NCBI RefSeq assembly: GCF_001941485.1
Contig: NZ_CP009247.1
Location: 1,860,001-1,924,000, forward strand
Reading direction: 5' to 3'
Length of the DNA: 64,000 nucleotides
DNA from: Corynebacterium frankenforstense DSM 45800
Lineage (GTDB): Bacteria; Actinomycetota; Actinomycetes; Mycobacteriales; Mycobacteriaceae
A program made the translations under genes and the position numbers. The notes beneath the pieces are model-generated. The model was not told the origin of the DNA and ran no database searches. It was given only the letters and a program-made list of their open reading frames with translations. This document shows, in pieces, positions 1-14,238 of the stretch (position 1 is the first letter of the stretch; each line of letters begins with the position of its first letter).

Positions 1-137
1 ACGCCGCGGTGCGCGACCGCTTCCCCGGCACCTCGGCGACCGGCTTCGGGCTGGGCATGTACGCCTACTCGCGCGCCACGCAGCCGCGGCGCTGGCGCAC
101 CCCGCGCCCGCGCGTGGAGATCGGCGCGAACGTCTAG
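1..137 (+). CDS. C-terminal end of a probable DUF3043 membrane protein (partial)
   Basis: Only the last 44 or so codons are present, read in the frame that ends with TAG at 135-137. The visible end reads roughly FPGTSATGFGLGMYAYSRA followed by a basic stretch with RWRTPRPRVE. A Gly-rich turn, an aromatic/Arg helix and an R-x-P-x-P-x-V ending are what I remember for the C-terminus of actinobacterial DUF3043 proteins, small two-helix membrane proteins of unknown role. The next gene starts 9 bases later, so the two are probably cotranscribed. The family assignment rests on a short tail and is tentative. Confidence 0.5.
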   Translation, partial: AAVRDRFPGTSATGFGLGMYAYSRATQPRRWRTPRPRVEIGANV

Positions 138-146
138 GAGTCTGGC

Positions 147-1310
147 GTGGCTGACCCGATTTCCGACGCCCCCGGTGGTTCCACCGGCCAGGTCCCTTCC
201 GCCTCCGCCGCGGGCCCGGTGACCTTCGGCGAGGTGACCGCACCCGACACGGCCGCCTACCGGCGGATGCGGCGCCTGCTGCGCAACGCCGCCTCCCCGG
301 CCTCCCCGGTGACCGTGGACGAGCTGGGTCGGCTCGCCGACGTCGCCGCCTTCTTCGCCGCCTGCTCCGGTCAGGTCCCGCCCGGTGAGATCGGCGAGGC
401 CGAGCTCGTGGTCTTCGCCGCCGAGCACGGCGTCGCCGACCGCTTCCGCGCCTGGCACCGCGCCGACGCGACCCGCCGCCTGGCCGAGACGCTGGCCGCG
501 GGCGCCTCGCCGACGACCGTCTTCGCCGAGGCCGCCGGCTGCCACGTCCGGCTCGTCGACGTCGCGTTGCGCGGCACCGTCGACGGCGTGGACGCCAGCG
601 AGCGCGTGCGCAACGGCTGCGGGTTCATCGACGTCGAGGACGCGATGACCGCCGAGGAGTATCAGGCGGCCCTCGAGCTGGGCCGCGACCTGGCCGACGA
701 GGCCGTCGACCGCGGCCGCGGGGTGCTCTCGACCGCGGTGCTGGGCGTGGGCGCGGAGACCGCGGCGCTGGCCGTGCTGGGCGCCGTCACGCGCACCGAG
801 CCGGTGGCACTCTTCGGATTCGGCGCCACCGGCACCGACGACCGGCGCTGGTCGCGCAACGTCACCGTGCTGCGCGACGCGATGTTCCGGGCGCGCGAGG
901 TGGCGGACTCCGTCGGCGACGTGCTGCGCGTGGCCGGCGGCTGCGACCTGGTGGCCGCCGCCGGGTTCATCGCGCAGGCCGCGGTGCGGCGCACCCCGGT
1001 CATCCTGGACACGACGGCCTCGGCCGTGGCGGCCGTGTGCGCCGACTCGCTGGCCCCCGGGACCCGCGAGTGGCTGCTGGCCGGCAGGCTCACGCCCGCG
1101 CCGGCACACCTGCTGGCGCTGCGGCGGCTGGGTCTGCAGGCGCTCTTCGCCATGAACGCCCCGCTCGGGCTGGGCACCGCGGCCCTGCAGACGCTCCCCG
1201 TCGCGCGCGCCGCCGCGCGGATCGCCTCGGGCTGCGAGCTGCCCGAGCCCGAGGGGGCCGGGGAGCCGGGAGAGCTCGAGGAACCGGGTGGTCCGGGCTC
1301 CCCCGAGTGA
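147..1310 (+). CDS. cobT: CobT-like phosphoribosyltransferase homologue with altered active site
   Basis: This 387-residue protein has the overall CobT layout (nicotinate-nucleotide:dimethylbenzimidazole phosphoribosyltransferase, lower-ligand step of cobalamin synthesis), including the central Gly-rich segment and the terminal 'GLGTAAL' loop. Canonical CobT needs a Glu in GEGTGA, a Glu in GEMGIGNTT and a Lys after the second sheet (Salmonella E317, E174, K213). At the matching places this protein has GLGTAA (Leu at about residue 342), VLGVGAET and a segment with Asn instead of Lys. All three residues look replaced, so the classical activity is doubtful. The C-terminus is a Glu/Pro/Gly-rich tail. 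GTG start, with 'aggagt' close upstream. No cobU or cobS is adjacent. It may be a CobT relative with another substrate. Confidence 0.65.
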   Translation: MADPISDAPGGSTGQVPSASAAGPVTFGEVTAPDTAAYRRMRRLLRNAASPASPVTVDELGRLADVAAFFAACSGQVPPGEIGEAELVVFAAEHGVADRFRAWHRADATRRLAETLAAGASPTTVFAEAAGCHVRLVDVALRGTVDGVDASERVRNGCGFIDVEDAMTAEEYQAALELGRDLADEAVDRGRGVLSTAVLGVGAETAALAVLGAVTRTEPVALFGFGATGTDDRRWSRNVTVLRDAMFRAREVADSVGDVLRVAGGCDLVAAAGFIAQAAVRRTPVILDTTASAVAAVCADSLAPGTREWLLAGRLTPAPAHLLALRRLGLQALFAMNAPLGLGTAALQTLPVARAAARIASGCELPEPEGAGEPGELEEPGGPGSPE

Positions 1311-1420
1311 CCGACCGGCGCCGGGGTACTGGGGCCGACGTCCACGCGCCCCGCGCCGCGCTCGACCTTCGCGGGCGTCCCGCGCCGCGGAAGAAACACG
1401 GCCACGCAAGAGACACGGAA

Positions 1421-1451
1421 GAGGCCCCGGATCAGTGTGACCCGGGGCCTC
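1421..1451. terminator. Bidirectional terminator-like hairpin between cobT-like and ilvE
   Basis: A perfect 10-bp inverted repeat, GAGGCCCCGG and CCGGGGCCTC, is separated by an 11-base loop. It lies between the ends of two convergent genes and could stop transcription from both sides. No long T tract follows. Confidence 0.6.
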
Positions 1452-1493
1452 GGTCCTTCCGCCGGTTCAGTCTTTCCGCCGATTCTGCGCGGG

Positions 1494-2609
1494 CTACTTG
1501 TCGGCGGGGACCAGCTCGTAGCTCCAGCCGTGGGTGTCCTCGGCCTCACCGTGCTGGATGGAGGTCAGGGCCTCACGCAGCTTCATCGTGACCTCGCCGG
1601 CCTCGTTGTCGTTGACGTCGAACTCGCCCTCCTTGGACAGGACGCGGCCGACCGGGGTCAGGACGGCGGCGGTGCCGCAGGCCAGGGCCTCGGTCATCTT
1701 GCCGTCGGCGACGTCCTGGCGCCACTGGTCGACGGTGATGCGCTCCTCGGAGGTCTCGTAGCCCAGGTCCTCGGCGACCTGCAGCAGCGAGGCACGGGTG
1801 ACGCCCGGCAGCAGGGAGCCGGACAGCGCCGGGGTGACCACGCGGACGTTGCCCTCGGCCTCGGTGCCGTAGACGAACATGAGGTTCATGCCGCCCATCT
1901 CCTCGATGTACTTGCGCTCGATGGCGTCCAGCCAGACAACCTGGTCGCAGCCCTTCTCGGCGGCCTGGGTCTGGGCCAGCAGGCTGGCCGCGTAGTTGCC
2001 GGCGCACTTGGCCGCGCCGGTGCCGCCCGGGGCGGCGCGGACGTAGTCCTCGCAGATCCAGACGCTGACGGGCTTGACCCCGCCGGTGAAGTAGGCGCCC
2101 GAGGGCGAGGCGATGAAGTACATTGAGTAGCACTTCGAGGAGTGGACGCCCAGGGTCGGCTCGGTGGCGAACATGACCGGGCGCAGGTAGAGGGAGGCCT
2201 CGCCGCCCGCGGCGGGGACCCAGTCACGGTCGACGTCGACGAGCAGGCGGACGGCCTCCAGGAAGTCCTCCTCCGGAAGGCCCGGCATGTTCAGGCGGCG
2301 CGCGGAGTTCTGCATGCGGCGCGCGTTCTGCTCGGGGCGGAAGGTGGCGATGGAACCGTCGGGCAGACGGTAGGCCTTCAGCCCCTCGAAGATGGCCTGG
2401 CCGTAGTGCAGGACGTTGGCCGCCGGGGAGATGGAGAAGTTGGCGAAGGGGACGACCTCCGCGTTGTGCCAGCCCTTGTCCTCGGTCCACTGGATGTGGA
2501 CCATGTGGTCGGTGAAGACCTGACCGAAGGCGGGATCCTCGAGGATCTTCTCGCGCTCGGCGTCAGGGGTGGGGTTTTCGGTGCGGTGAATACTGAATTC
2601 GAGAGCCAT
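1494..2609 (-). CDS. ilvE: Branched-chain amino acid aminotransferase
   Basis: A 371-residue fold-type IV PLP aminotransferase that performs the last transamination of Val, Leu and Ile synthesis with glutamate as amino donor. The PLP lysine is in GAAKCAGNYAAS (Lys 201). Other family marks are YGQAIFEGLKAYR near residue 70, YLRPVMFATEPTLGV near 141-154, and EMGGMNLMFV with GVTRASLLQVAEDLG in the C-terminal half. Length fits actinobacterial IlvE. ATG start is at 2607-2609, preceded by a GGGAG stretch. The divergent pepA gene lies upstream; the end faces the cobT-like gene across a hairpin. Confidence 0.93.
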   Translation of the reverse strand: MALEFSIHRTENPTPDAEREKILEDPAFGQVFTDHMVHIQWTEDKGWHNAEVVPFANFSISPAANVLHYGQAIFEGLKAYRLPDGSIATFRPEQNARRMQNSARRLNMPGLPEEDFLEAVRLLVDVDRDWVPAAGGEASLYLRPVMFATEPTLGVHSSKCYSMYFIASPSGAYFTGGVKPVSVWICEDYVRAAPGGTGAAKCAGNYAASLLAQTQAAEKGCDQVVWLDAIERKYIEEMGGMNLMFVYGTEAEGNVRVVTPALSGSLLPGVTRASLLQVAEDLGYETSEERITVDQWRQDVADGKMTEALACGTAAVLTPVGRVLSKEGEFDVNDNEAGEVTMKLREALTSIQHGEAEDTHGWSYELVPADK

Positions 2610-2726
2610 ACGGTCACCGTACTCCCCTGCTTTCGGCACGCTCACCAGCGGTGGGACAAAAGGGGGTGCCCCGTCCCATCCAGTGGAACAACAGGGACGC
2701 CGAAAACGCGCCCACGCCACGCCGGA

Positions 2727-2732
2727 TAGGCT
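2727..2732 (+). promoter_or_regulatory. Probable -10 box of pepA
   Basis: TAGGCT, the same hexamer found in front of several other genes in this window, lies 42 bases before the pepA start. It would give a leader of about 35 bases that contains the ribosome binding site. Confidence 0.45.
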
Positions 2733-2774
2733 GGGGTGACCCACGAGACGTCGACAATCAACGGAGGTCACCCC

Positions 2775-4376
<1,602 letters not shown>

Positions 4377-4476
4377 CCGGTCTCGGGCCCCCGGGGCCGG
4401 GCCCGTCCGGGCTCGCCCGGGGAGGTCTCGCCCCGTCAGGCCCTGCCCGGCCGGGCCCGGGTCGGATCCCACCCGG

Positions 4477-4875
4477 TCAGGGAGCCCCCGGGTCCTCGCC
4501 GCGCTCGAACCGGGCGCGGCGTTCGCGCTGTTCGGCCCGCTTGCGCAGGATGCGGTCGCGCTCGATGCGCTCGCGCATGCGCTGCGGGTAGCCGGTCTCC
4601 TCGACGTCCCAGACGGGCACCCCGAGCAGCTTGGACACGGCGTCGATGCCCTTCGGCCCGCCGATCGGGCGGCGGGTGAACTCGCCGTCGGGGGCGACGA
4701 GGACCACCGACATCTCGTTGAGCATCGTCTCCGGTTCGACGAACGCCTCGACCGGCCCGCGGCCCCGGCACCAGGCCACGAGGCGGTCGGCGTCGGCCTT
4801 CCGGATCGTGTCGCCGGGGGCGCGGGGCGGGCGCAGGCTGCTTGAGCGGCGCGAGCGGCCGAAGATGTTGAACAC
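4477..4875 (-). CDS. Conserved actinobacterial protein of unknown function
   Basis: A 132-residue soluble protein starting with a GTG (MFNIFGRSRR...). The middle contains a beta-rich segment (MSVVLVAPDGEFTRRPIGG, then DAVSKLLGVPVWDVEETGYP). The C-terminal third is a very basic helix with repeated R/E/K. I recognise it as a small protein found beside sucB in corynebacteria but know no function. It converges on pepA and diverges from the E2 gene. A TACAAT box ends 8 bases before the start codon, so the mRNA is probably leaderless. Confidence 0.75.
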   Translation of the reverse strand: MFNIFGRSRRSSSLRPPRAPGDTIRKADADRLVAWCRGRGPVEAFVEPETMLNEMSVVLVAPDGEFTRRPIGGPKGIDAVSKLLGVPVWDVEETGYPQRMRERIERDRILRKRAEQRERRARFERGEDPGAP

Positions 4876-4883
4876 GACCTACG

Positions 4884-4889
4884 ATTGTA
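4884..4889 (-). promoter_or_regulatory. -10 box, near-leaderless start of the 4477-4875 gene
   Basis: TACAAT on the minus strand lies 8 bases before the GTG start, so transcription would begin at or next to the start codon. No Shine-Dalgarno sequence is present. Confidence 0.6.
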
Positions 4890-4969
4890 GGCGACTGCGC
4901 CTACCTCCCACCGCGCCCTGGTGGGGCCGTCACACAACACCCCTGTGGGTGACCGGGTACGGTAAAGGG

Positions 4970-4975
4970 TATTAG
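4970..4975 (+). promoter_or_regulatory. Possible -10 box of the E2 gene
   Basis: TATTAG in an AT-richer stretch (GGTAAAGGGTATTAG) 43 bases before the start codon. A GAGGAG ribosome binding site follows at about 5002-5007. TACGGT at 4958 is an alternative. Confidence 0.35.
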
Positions 4976-5018
4976 TCACAGCATGAACCACACGACTTTC
5001 CGAGGAGTCTGACAGAAC

Positions 5019-7115
5019 ATGGCGTTCTCCGTAGAGATGCCCGAATTGGGCGAATCCGTCACCGAAGGCACCATCACCCAATGGCTGAAGAACGTCGGCG
5101 ACACCGTCGCCGAGGATGAGCCGCTGCTCGAGGTCTCCACCGACAAGGTCGACACCGAGATCCCGTCGCCGGCCGCGGGCGTCCTGCTCGAGATCAAGGC
5201 GGACGAGGACGACACCGTCGACGTCGGCGACGTCATCGCCGTCATCGGTGAGGAGGGCGAGGAGCCCTCCGGTTCCGACGACTCCGGTAAGGCCGAGGAG
5301 AAGGAGGAGCCCGCGGAGGACAAGTCCGAGGGCAAGGACGACGCCGACGGGAAGCCGGCCCCGAAGAAGTCCTCCGGTTCCGGCGACGCCACCGACGTCG
5401 CCATGCCCGAGCTCGGCGAGTCCGTCACCGAGGGCACCATCACCCAGTGGCTCAAGAACGTCGGCGACACCGTCGAGGAGGACGAGCCGCTGCTCGAGGT
5501 CTCCACCGACAAGGTCGACACCGAGGTCCCCTCCCCGGTCTCCGGCACCCTGCTCGAGATCCTCGCCGAGGAGGACGACACCGTCGACGTCGGCGACGTG
5601 ATCGCCCGCGTCGGCGACGCCGACGCCGCCCCGGCCTCCGACGATTCCGATGACTCCGACGACGACAAGTCCGAGGAGCCCGAGGAGAAGGACGAGCCCA
5701 AGGAGGAGAAGAAGGAGGAGCCGAAGAAGTCCTCCGGTTCCGGCGACGCCACCGACGTCGCCATGCCCGAGCTCGGCGAGTCCGTCACCGAGGGCACCAT
5801 CACCCAGTGGCTCAAGAACGTCGGCGACACCGTCGAGGAGGACGAGCCGCTGCTCGAGGTCTCCACCGACAAGGTCGACACCGAGGTCCCCTCCCCGGTC
5901 TCCGGCACCCTGCTCGAGATCCTCGCCGAGGAGGACGACACCGTCGACGTCGGCGACGTGATCGCCCGCGTCGGCGACGCCGACGCCGCCCCGGCCTCCG
6001 ACGATTCCGATGACTCCGACGACGACAAGTCCGAGGAGCCCGAGGAGAAGGAGGCACCCAAGGAGGAGAAGAAGGAGGAGCCGAAGGCGGAGAAGTCCGG
6101 GGAGAAGGACGAGCCGAAGCAGGAGAAGGCTGAGGCGAAGGAGACCGAGGAGGACAAGGGCGAGAAGAAGTCCGCCACCTCCGGCAAGGTCCCCTACGTC
6201 ACCCCGCTGGTGCGCAAGCTGGCCGAGAAGCACGGCGTCGACCTGAACACGGTCGAGGGCACCGGCATCGGCGGCCGCATCCGCAAGCAGGACGTGCTGG
6301 CCGCCGCCGAGGGCGGCGAGGACGCCGGCGAGGCCAAGCCGGAGAAGAAGGGCTCGGCCGCCTCGACCAAGTCCGTCGACCCGGAGAAGGCCAAGCTGCG
6401 CGGCACCACCCAGAAGGCCAACCGCATCCGCCAGGTCACCGCGGCCCGCACCGTGGAGGCCCTGCAGCAGACCGCCCAGCTCACCCAGGTCCACGAGGTC
6501 GACATGACCGACGTGGCCGCGCTGCGCAAGGCCAGCAAGCCGGCCTTCCAGGAGAAGTACGGCGTCAACCTGACCTACCTGCCGTTCTTCGCCAAGGCCG
6601 TCGTCGAGGCCCTGGTGGCCCACCCGAACGTCAACGCGTCCTACAACGCGGAGACCAAGGAGATCACCTACCACGACGGCGTGAACCTCTCCATCGCCGT
6701 GGACACCGAGCAGGGCCTGCTCTCCCCGGTCATCCACGGCGCGGAGAAGCTGAGCCTGCCGGAGCTGGCGAAGGCCATCGTCGACATCGCCGACCGCGCG
6801 CGCAACCGCAAGCTGCGCCCGGACGACCTGTCGGGCGGCACCTTCACCATCACCAACATCGGCTCCGAGGGCGCCCTGACCGACACCCCGATCCTGGTGC
6901 CGCCGCAGGCGGGCATCATGGGCACCGGCGTGATCTCCAAGCGCCCGGTGGTCGTCTCCGACGACGGCCTGGACTCCATCGCGATCCGCCAGGTCGCCTA
7001 CCTGCCGCTGACCTACGACCACCAGCTGGTCGACGGCGCGGACGCCGGCCGGTTCATGACCACGGTCAAGGACCGCCTGGAGACCGCGGACTTCGAGGGC
7101 GACCTCGACCTCTGA
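5019..7115 (+). CDS. sucB: Dihydrolipoamide acyltransferase (E2) with three lipoyl domains
   Basis: A 698-residue E2 core protein of 2-oxoacid dehydrogenase complexes. Three lipoyl domains each carry STDKVDTE with lipoylated Lys 43, Lys 165 and Lys 285. Acidic Lys/Glu/Asp/Ser linkers separate them. A peripheral E3-binding domain follows at about 391-430 ([14 protein letters not shown]...[10 protein letters not shown]). The acyltransferase domain runs from about 460 and has the catalytic [11 protein letters not shown]. In corynebacteria the equivalent protein serves as E2 of a mixed PDH/ODH complex with AceE and OdhA, so AceF is an equally good name. The DNA for domains 2 and 3 is an exact tandem repeat (separate entry). 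AceE is at the right edge of the window. Confidence 0.93.
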   Translation: MAFSVEMPELGESVTEGTITQWLKNVGDTVAEDEPLLEVSTDKVDTEIPSPAAGVLLEIKADEDDTVDVGDVIAVIGEEGEEPSGSDDSGKAEEKEEPAEDKSEGKDDADGKPAPKKSSGSGDATDVAMPELGESVTEGTITQWLKNVGDTVEEDEPLLEVSTDKVDTEVPSPVSGTLLEILAEEDDTVDVGDVIARVGDADAAPASDDSDDSDDDKSEEPEEKDEPKEEKKEEPKKSSGSGDATDVAMPELGESVTEGTITQWLKNVGDTVEEDEPLLEVSTDKVDTEVPSPVSGTLLEILAEEDDTVDVGDVIARVGDADAAPASDDSDDSDDDKSEEPEEKEAPKEEKKEEPKAEKSGEKDEPKQEKAEAKETEEDKGEKKSATSGKVPYVTPLVRKLAEKHGVDLNTVEGTGIGGRIRKQDVLAAAEGGEDAGEAKPEKKGSAASTKSVDPEKAKLRGTTQKANRIRQVTAARTVEALQQTAQLTQVHEVDMTDVAALRKASKPAFQEKYGVNLTYLPFFAKAVVEALVAHPNVNASYNAETKEITYHDGVNLSIAVDTEQGLLSPVIHGAEKLSLPELAKAIVDIADRARNRKLRPDDLSGGTFTITNIGSEGALTDTPILVPPQAGIMGTGVISKRPVVVSDDGLDSIAIRQVAYLPLTYDHQLVDGADAGRFMTTVKDRLETADFEGDLDL
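5361..6052 (+). repeat. Perfect tandem repeat (two 332-base copies, 360-base spacing) inside the E2 gene
   Basis: Bases 5361-5692 and 5721-6052 are identical as read line by line, including synonymous positions. They encode lipoyl domain 2 and domain 3 with their acidic linkers. The first lipoyl domain (5019-5270) is clearly related but diverged. Identity at silent sites implies a recent duplication or ongoing gene conversion. Confidence 0.93.
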
Positions 7116-7511
7116 TCCACCGCACCGCGCGGCCGGCGCCCACCGGCGCCCCCGCGCGAGGCACCTGACGCCCGTCGGGTGACCGCCCCCACCTCGGAGG
7201 GGCGCGTCCCCGGCGGGCGTTCCGCGTCTCCGCCCCGCCACTCCCCCACACCCGGGTGCCCCGTGCCCGGCGCCCGCACACGGCGCACCCCACGACGCCC
7301 GGCGTCCCCGCCCCAGCGCACGGGGCGGAAAGCCCGACCGCACACCGGGACCGCGCCCACACCCGTGACTGAAACGTGCTCCCGGTGACACTCCACGGCG
7401 GTAGAATTCGGACCAGTCCACACGACGCCGCGCCCCGCGGGCCGTCGGGTCCGCCCGTCCGGTCCGCCCGGCGCGCGTCACCGCACGTCGCGAAGGAGCC
7501 CTCAGACCGCC
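7116..7511. other. Intergenic region before gcvP
   Basis: This 396-base stretch is GC-rich. Near its start is a GC-rich self-complementary patch (GGCGCC repeated around 7137-7152) that may end sucB transcription. Near its end are TAGAAT at 7402-7407 and AAGGAG at 7493-7498. I looked for the conserved cores of a glycine riboswitch and found none. No convincing gene is present. Confidence 0.5.
7402..7407 (+). promoter_or_regulatory. Probable -10 box of the gcv-lip cluster
   Basis: TAGAAT is the best -10 match upstream of gcvP and stands in an otherwise GC-rich stretch. It implies a leader of about 98 bases before the ATG at 7512. No good -35 is visible. Confidence 0.4.
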
Positions 7512-10427
<2,916 letters not shown>

Positions 10428-10464
10428 CGCGCACCGACCCACCCGAACCACCACGAGGAGAGCA

Positions 10465-11574
<1,110 letters not shown>

Positions 11575-11626
11575 GCGCCCGCGCACCGATAAGCTTGCCT
11601 CCAGGCACCACCAGAAAGGTTTTCCC

Positions 11627-12019
11627 ATGAGCTCCCTGCCCGAGAACTTCTCCTACTCCGCCGAGCACGAGTGGATCGACGCCGCCGCCGACGAGGCGGT
11701 GGGCAAGACCGTCAAGGTCGGCGTGACCTCCGTGGCCACCGAGCGCCTCGGCGAGGTCGTCTTCGCCGAGCTGCCCGAGGTCGGCGACACCGTCACCGCC
11801 GGCGAGCCCTGCGGCGAGATCGAGTCCACCAAGTCGGTCTCCGACCTCTACTCGCCCGTCACCGGCACCGTCACCGCCGTCAACGAGGACGTGCACGACA
11901 ACTACGAGGTCATCAACGACGACCCGTTCGGCGAGGGATGGCTCTACGAGGTCGAGGTCGACGAGGTCGGCGAGCTCGTCGACGCCGCGACCTACGCCTC
12001 CAACAACGGCGTCGAGTAA
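11627..12019 (+). CDS. gcvH: Glycine cleavage system H protein
   Basis: A 130-residue lipoyl carrier protein. The lipoylated lysine is Lys 69 in CGEIESTKSVSDLYSPV. The start at the ATG 11627 gives the normal N-terminus (MSSLPENFSYSAEHEW) and has AAAGG about 8 bases upstream. TAAGCT at about 11590 could be an internal promoter in the 52-base gap after gcvT. Its modification would depend on the lipB and lipA genes just downstream, and it is the substrate shuttle between GcvP and GcvT. Confidence 0.95.
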   Translation: MSSLPENFSYSAEHEWIDAAADEAVGKTVKVGVTSVATERLGEVVFAELPEVGDTVTAGEPCGEIESTKSVSDLYSPVTGTVTAVNEDVHDNYEVINDDPFGEGWLYEVEVDEVGELVDAATYASNNGVE

Positions 12020-12042
12020 CGCCTTCCCCGACCCTCTGCCCC

Positions 12043-12075
12043 GCAGGGCCCGGCGCCGTCGGCGTCGGGCCCTGC
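12043..12075 (+). terminator. Hairpin after gcvH
   Basis: GCAGGGCCCG pairs with CGGGCCCTGC, and the inner GCGCC/GGCGT can extend the stem, leaving a 3-base loop. It lies between gcvH and lipB, 20 bases before the lipB start, so it may attenuate rather than separate the two groups. Confidence 0.6.
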
Positions 12076-12094
12076 GCGTAACCTGAGACACATC

Positions 12095-13039
12095 ATGACC
12101 GCGCCACGTGACCCGTTCTTCCCCGCCGACCGCTCCATCCGTTCCTCCTCCGAGCCGCCGGAGATCCGCAGGCTCGGCACGGTGGACTACCTCGAGGCCT
12201 GGCACCTGCAGGCCGACCTCGCCGCCGCCCGCCACCGCGGGGAGATCGGCGACGTGATCCTCGTGCTCGAGCACCCGAGCACCTACACCGCCGGCAAGCG
12301 CACGCAGCCGGAGGACCTGCCCGACAACGGCCTGCCGGTCATCGACGTCGACCGCGGCGGGCGCATCACCTGGCACGGCGAGGGACAGCTGGTGGTCTAC
12401 CCCATCATCGAGCTGGCCGACCCCGTCGACGTGGTCGACTACGTGCGCCGCCTCGAGGAGGCGCTCATCCAGACGGTGCGCCGCGTGGGCGTGCCGGGCG
12501 CGGGCCGCATCGACGGCCGCTCGGGGGTGTGGGTGCCCGCCGACCCCGACGACGCCGGCGGGCACGTCTCCACCGAACCCGGCGCGCTGCCGGGCACGAT
12601 CCTCACCACGGGTGCGGGCGCTGACGCCCCCGCACCGGAGGGGAACGAATCCGCACCCGGGAGTGCGGCCGCACCGGAGGCGAGAGCGGCCGGCGACGGG
12701 GCGGGTGCCTCGCTGCACCGGCCGGACCGGAAGGTCGCGGCCCTCGGCATCCGTGTCACCCACGGGGTGACCATGCACGGGCTGGCCCTGAACTGCTCGA
12801 ACACCCTGGAGTACTACCACCACATCGTCCCGTGCGGCATCCGGGACGCCGGGGTGACCACGCTCTCCGAGGAGCTGGGCCGCGACGTCAGCGTCGAGGA
12901 GATGACCGAGCCGCTGCTCGGCGACCTCGTCGACGCTCTCGAGGGTCGGCTGCGCGTGGCCGACCACTCCTTCGGATCCGCGCCGGACCCCACCAAGGGC
13001 CTGCCGCACCGCAACCACGCCCACCGCGCGCACCACTGA
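12095..13039 (+). CDS. lipB: Octanoyltransferase with a long low-complexity insert
   Basis: LipB moves octanoate from acyl carrier protein onto lipoyl domains. Family motifs are [39 protein letters not shown], the catalytic-lysine segment [10 protein letters not shown] and the catalytic cysteine in IVPCGI. It is 314 residues, longer than the usual 210-260. About 60 residues rich in Ala, Gly, Pro, Glu are inserted between GVWV and RKVAALG, where most LipB proteins have only a few residues. TAACCT at 12079-12084 lies 10 bases before the ATG and no ribosome site is evident, so the message may be nearly leaderless. lipA follows after 48 bases. Confidence 0.93.
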   Translation: MTAPRDPFFPADRSIRSSSEPPEIRRLGTVDYLEAWHLQADLAAARHRGEIGDVILVLEHPSTYTAGKRTQPEDLPDNGLPVIDVDRGGRITWHGEGQLVVYPIIELADPVDVVDYVRRLEEALIQTVRRVGVPGAGRIDGRSGVWVPADPDDAGGHVSTEPGALPGTILTTGAGADAPAPEGNESAPGSAAAPEARAAGDGAGASLHRPDRKVAALGIRVTHGVTMHGLALNCSNTLEYYHHIVPCGIRDAGVTTLSEELGRDVSVEEMTEPLLGDLVDALEGRLRVADHSFGSAPDPTKGLPHRNHAHRAHH

Positions 13040-13053
13040 CGCGAGGGGCGATG

Positions 13054-13080
13054 TTGACCATGACCACAAATATGTAAGGT
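13054..13080 (+). promoter_or_regulatory. lipA promoter, leaderless start
   Basis: TTGACC at 13054-13059 and TAAGGT at 13075-13080 are 15 bases apart. TAAGGT is followed by 7 bases and then the GTG start at 13088. Transcription would begin at or next to the start codon. AAGG inside the -10 could alternatively act as a weak ribosome site if transcription starts further upstream. Confidence 0.5.
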
Positions 13081-13087
13081 TGAGTCC

Positions 13088-14170
13088 GTGACTACTTCAG
13101 CACCGGAAGGACGCAGGTTGCTGCGCATCGAGGCGCGCAACTCGAAGACCCCGATCGAGCACAAGCCCCGCTGGATCCGCAACCAGGTCAAGAACGGGCC
13201 GCAGTACCAGGACATGAAGAACCGTGTCCAGGGCGCCGAGCTGCACACCGTCTGTCAGGAGGCCGGTTGCCCCAACATCCACGAGTGTTGGGAGTCGCGC
13301 GAGGCGACGTTCCTGATCGGCGGCGCCAACTGCTCGCGGCGTTGTGACTTCTGCATGATCAACTCCGCCAAGCCGGAGCCGCTGGACCGCGACGAGCCGC
13401 GCCGTGTGGCCGAGTCCGTGCGCGACATGAAGCTGAACTACTCGACGATCACGGGTGTCACGCGCGACGACCTGCCCGACGAGGGCGCCTGGCTCTACGC
13501 CGAGGTCGTCCGCCAGATCCACGAGCTCAACCCGCACACCGGCGTGGAGAACCTCACCCCGGACTTCTCCGGCAAGCCGGACCTGCTCGCCGAGGTCTTC
13601 GAGGCCCGCCCCGAGGTCTTCGCGCACAACGTCGAGACCGTGCCGCGCATCTTCAAGCGCATCCGCCCGGCGTTCCGCTACGAGCGCTCGCTGGAGGTCA
13701 TCCGCGCCGCCCGCGACTTCGGGCTGATCACCAAGTCCAACCTGATCCTGGGCATGGGCGAGACCTACGACGAGGTCATCGAGGCCCTGCGCGACCTGCA
13801 CTCGGCCGGCTGCGACATCATCACCATCACCCAGTACCTGCGCCCGGGCCCGCTGTACCACCCGATCGACCGGTGGGTGAAGCCCGAGGAGTTCGTCGCC
13901 TACTCCGACGCCGCCTACGAGATGGGCTTCGGCGCGGTCATGTCCGGCCCCCTGGTGCGCTCCTCCTACCGCGCCGGGCGTCTCTACGCCCAGGCGATGG
14001 AGGCCCGTGGCCTGGAGCTGCCGGAGAACCTGAGCCACCTCAAGGAGACCTCGCAGGGCTCAACCGCCCAGGAGGCGAGCACCCTGCTGGACAAGTACGG
14101 CCCCTCCGAGGACGCCGACTCCACGGTCGTCTCCGCCGAGTCGCGCCGCCACGCGCACGCGCGCGCCTGA
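13088..14170 (+). CDS. lipA: Lipoyl synthase
   Basis: A 360-residue radical SAM enzyme that inserts two sulfurs into protein-bound octanoyl chains. It has both iron-sulfur clusters. The auxiliary cluster ligands are [12 protein letters not shown] (C-x4-C-x5-C). The radical SAM motif CSRRCDFC (C-x3-C-x2-C) follows about 30 residues later. [12 protein letters not shown] and [19 protein letters not shown] continue the family pattern. GTG start. The last 40 residues are a Ser/Glu/Ala/His-rich tail. It completes a block that makes and uses lipoate (gcvH, lipB, lipA and the upstream E2 gene). Confidence 0.96.
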   Translation: MTTSAPEGRRLLRIEARNSKTPIEHKPRWIRNQVKNGPQYQDMKNRVQGAELHTVCQEAGCPNIHECWESREATFLIGGANCSRRCDFCMINSAKPEPLDRDEPRRVAESVRDMKLNYSTITGVTRDDLPDEGAWLYAEVVRQIHELNPHTGVENLTPDFSGKPDLLAEVFEARPEVFAHNVETVPRIFKRIRPAFRYERSLEVIRAARDFGLITKSNLILGMGETYDEVIEALRDLHSAGCDIITITQYLRPGPLYHPIDRWVKPEEFVAYSDAAYEMGFGAVMSGPLVRSSYRAGRLYAQAMEARGLELPENLSHLKETSQGSTAQEASTLLDKYGPSEDADSTVVSAESRRHAHARA

Positions 14171-14193
14171 TCCCGCGGTTAACCCGCGGACCA

Positions 14194-14220
14194 TGGGCCC
14201 CGGCCTCGCGCCGGGGCCCA
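14194..14220 (+). terminator. Terminator after lipA
   Basis: TGGGCCCCGGC and GCCGGGGCCCA form a perfect 11-bp stem with loop CTCGC. The promoter of the next gene starts only 5 bases after it. Confidence 0.7.
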
Positions 14221-14225
14221 TCCCC

Positions 14226-14231
14226 TATTGT
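14226..14231 (+). promoter_or_regulatory. -10 box, leaderless start of the DUF4191 gene
   Basis: TATTGT followed by exactly 7 bases and then the ATG at 14239. No ribosome site is present, as expected for a leaderless message. Confidence 0.6.
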
Positions 14232-14238
14232 TGAGGGC

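Noticed and set aside
7116..7511. Glycine riboswitch upstream of gcvP
   Set aside because: The conserved tandem-aptamer cores are not visible in the leader.
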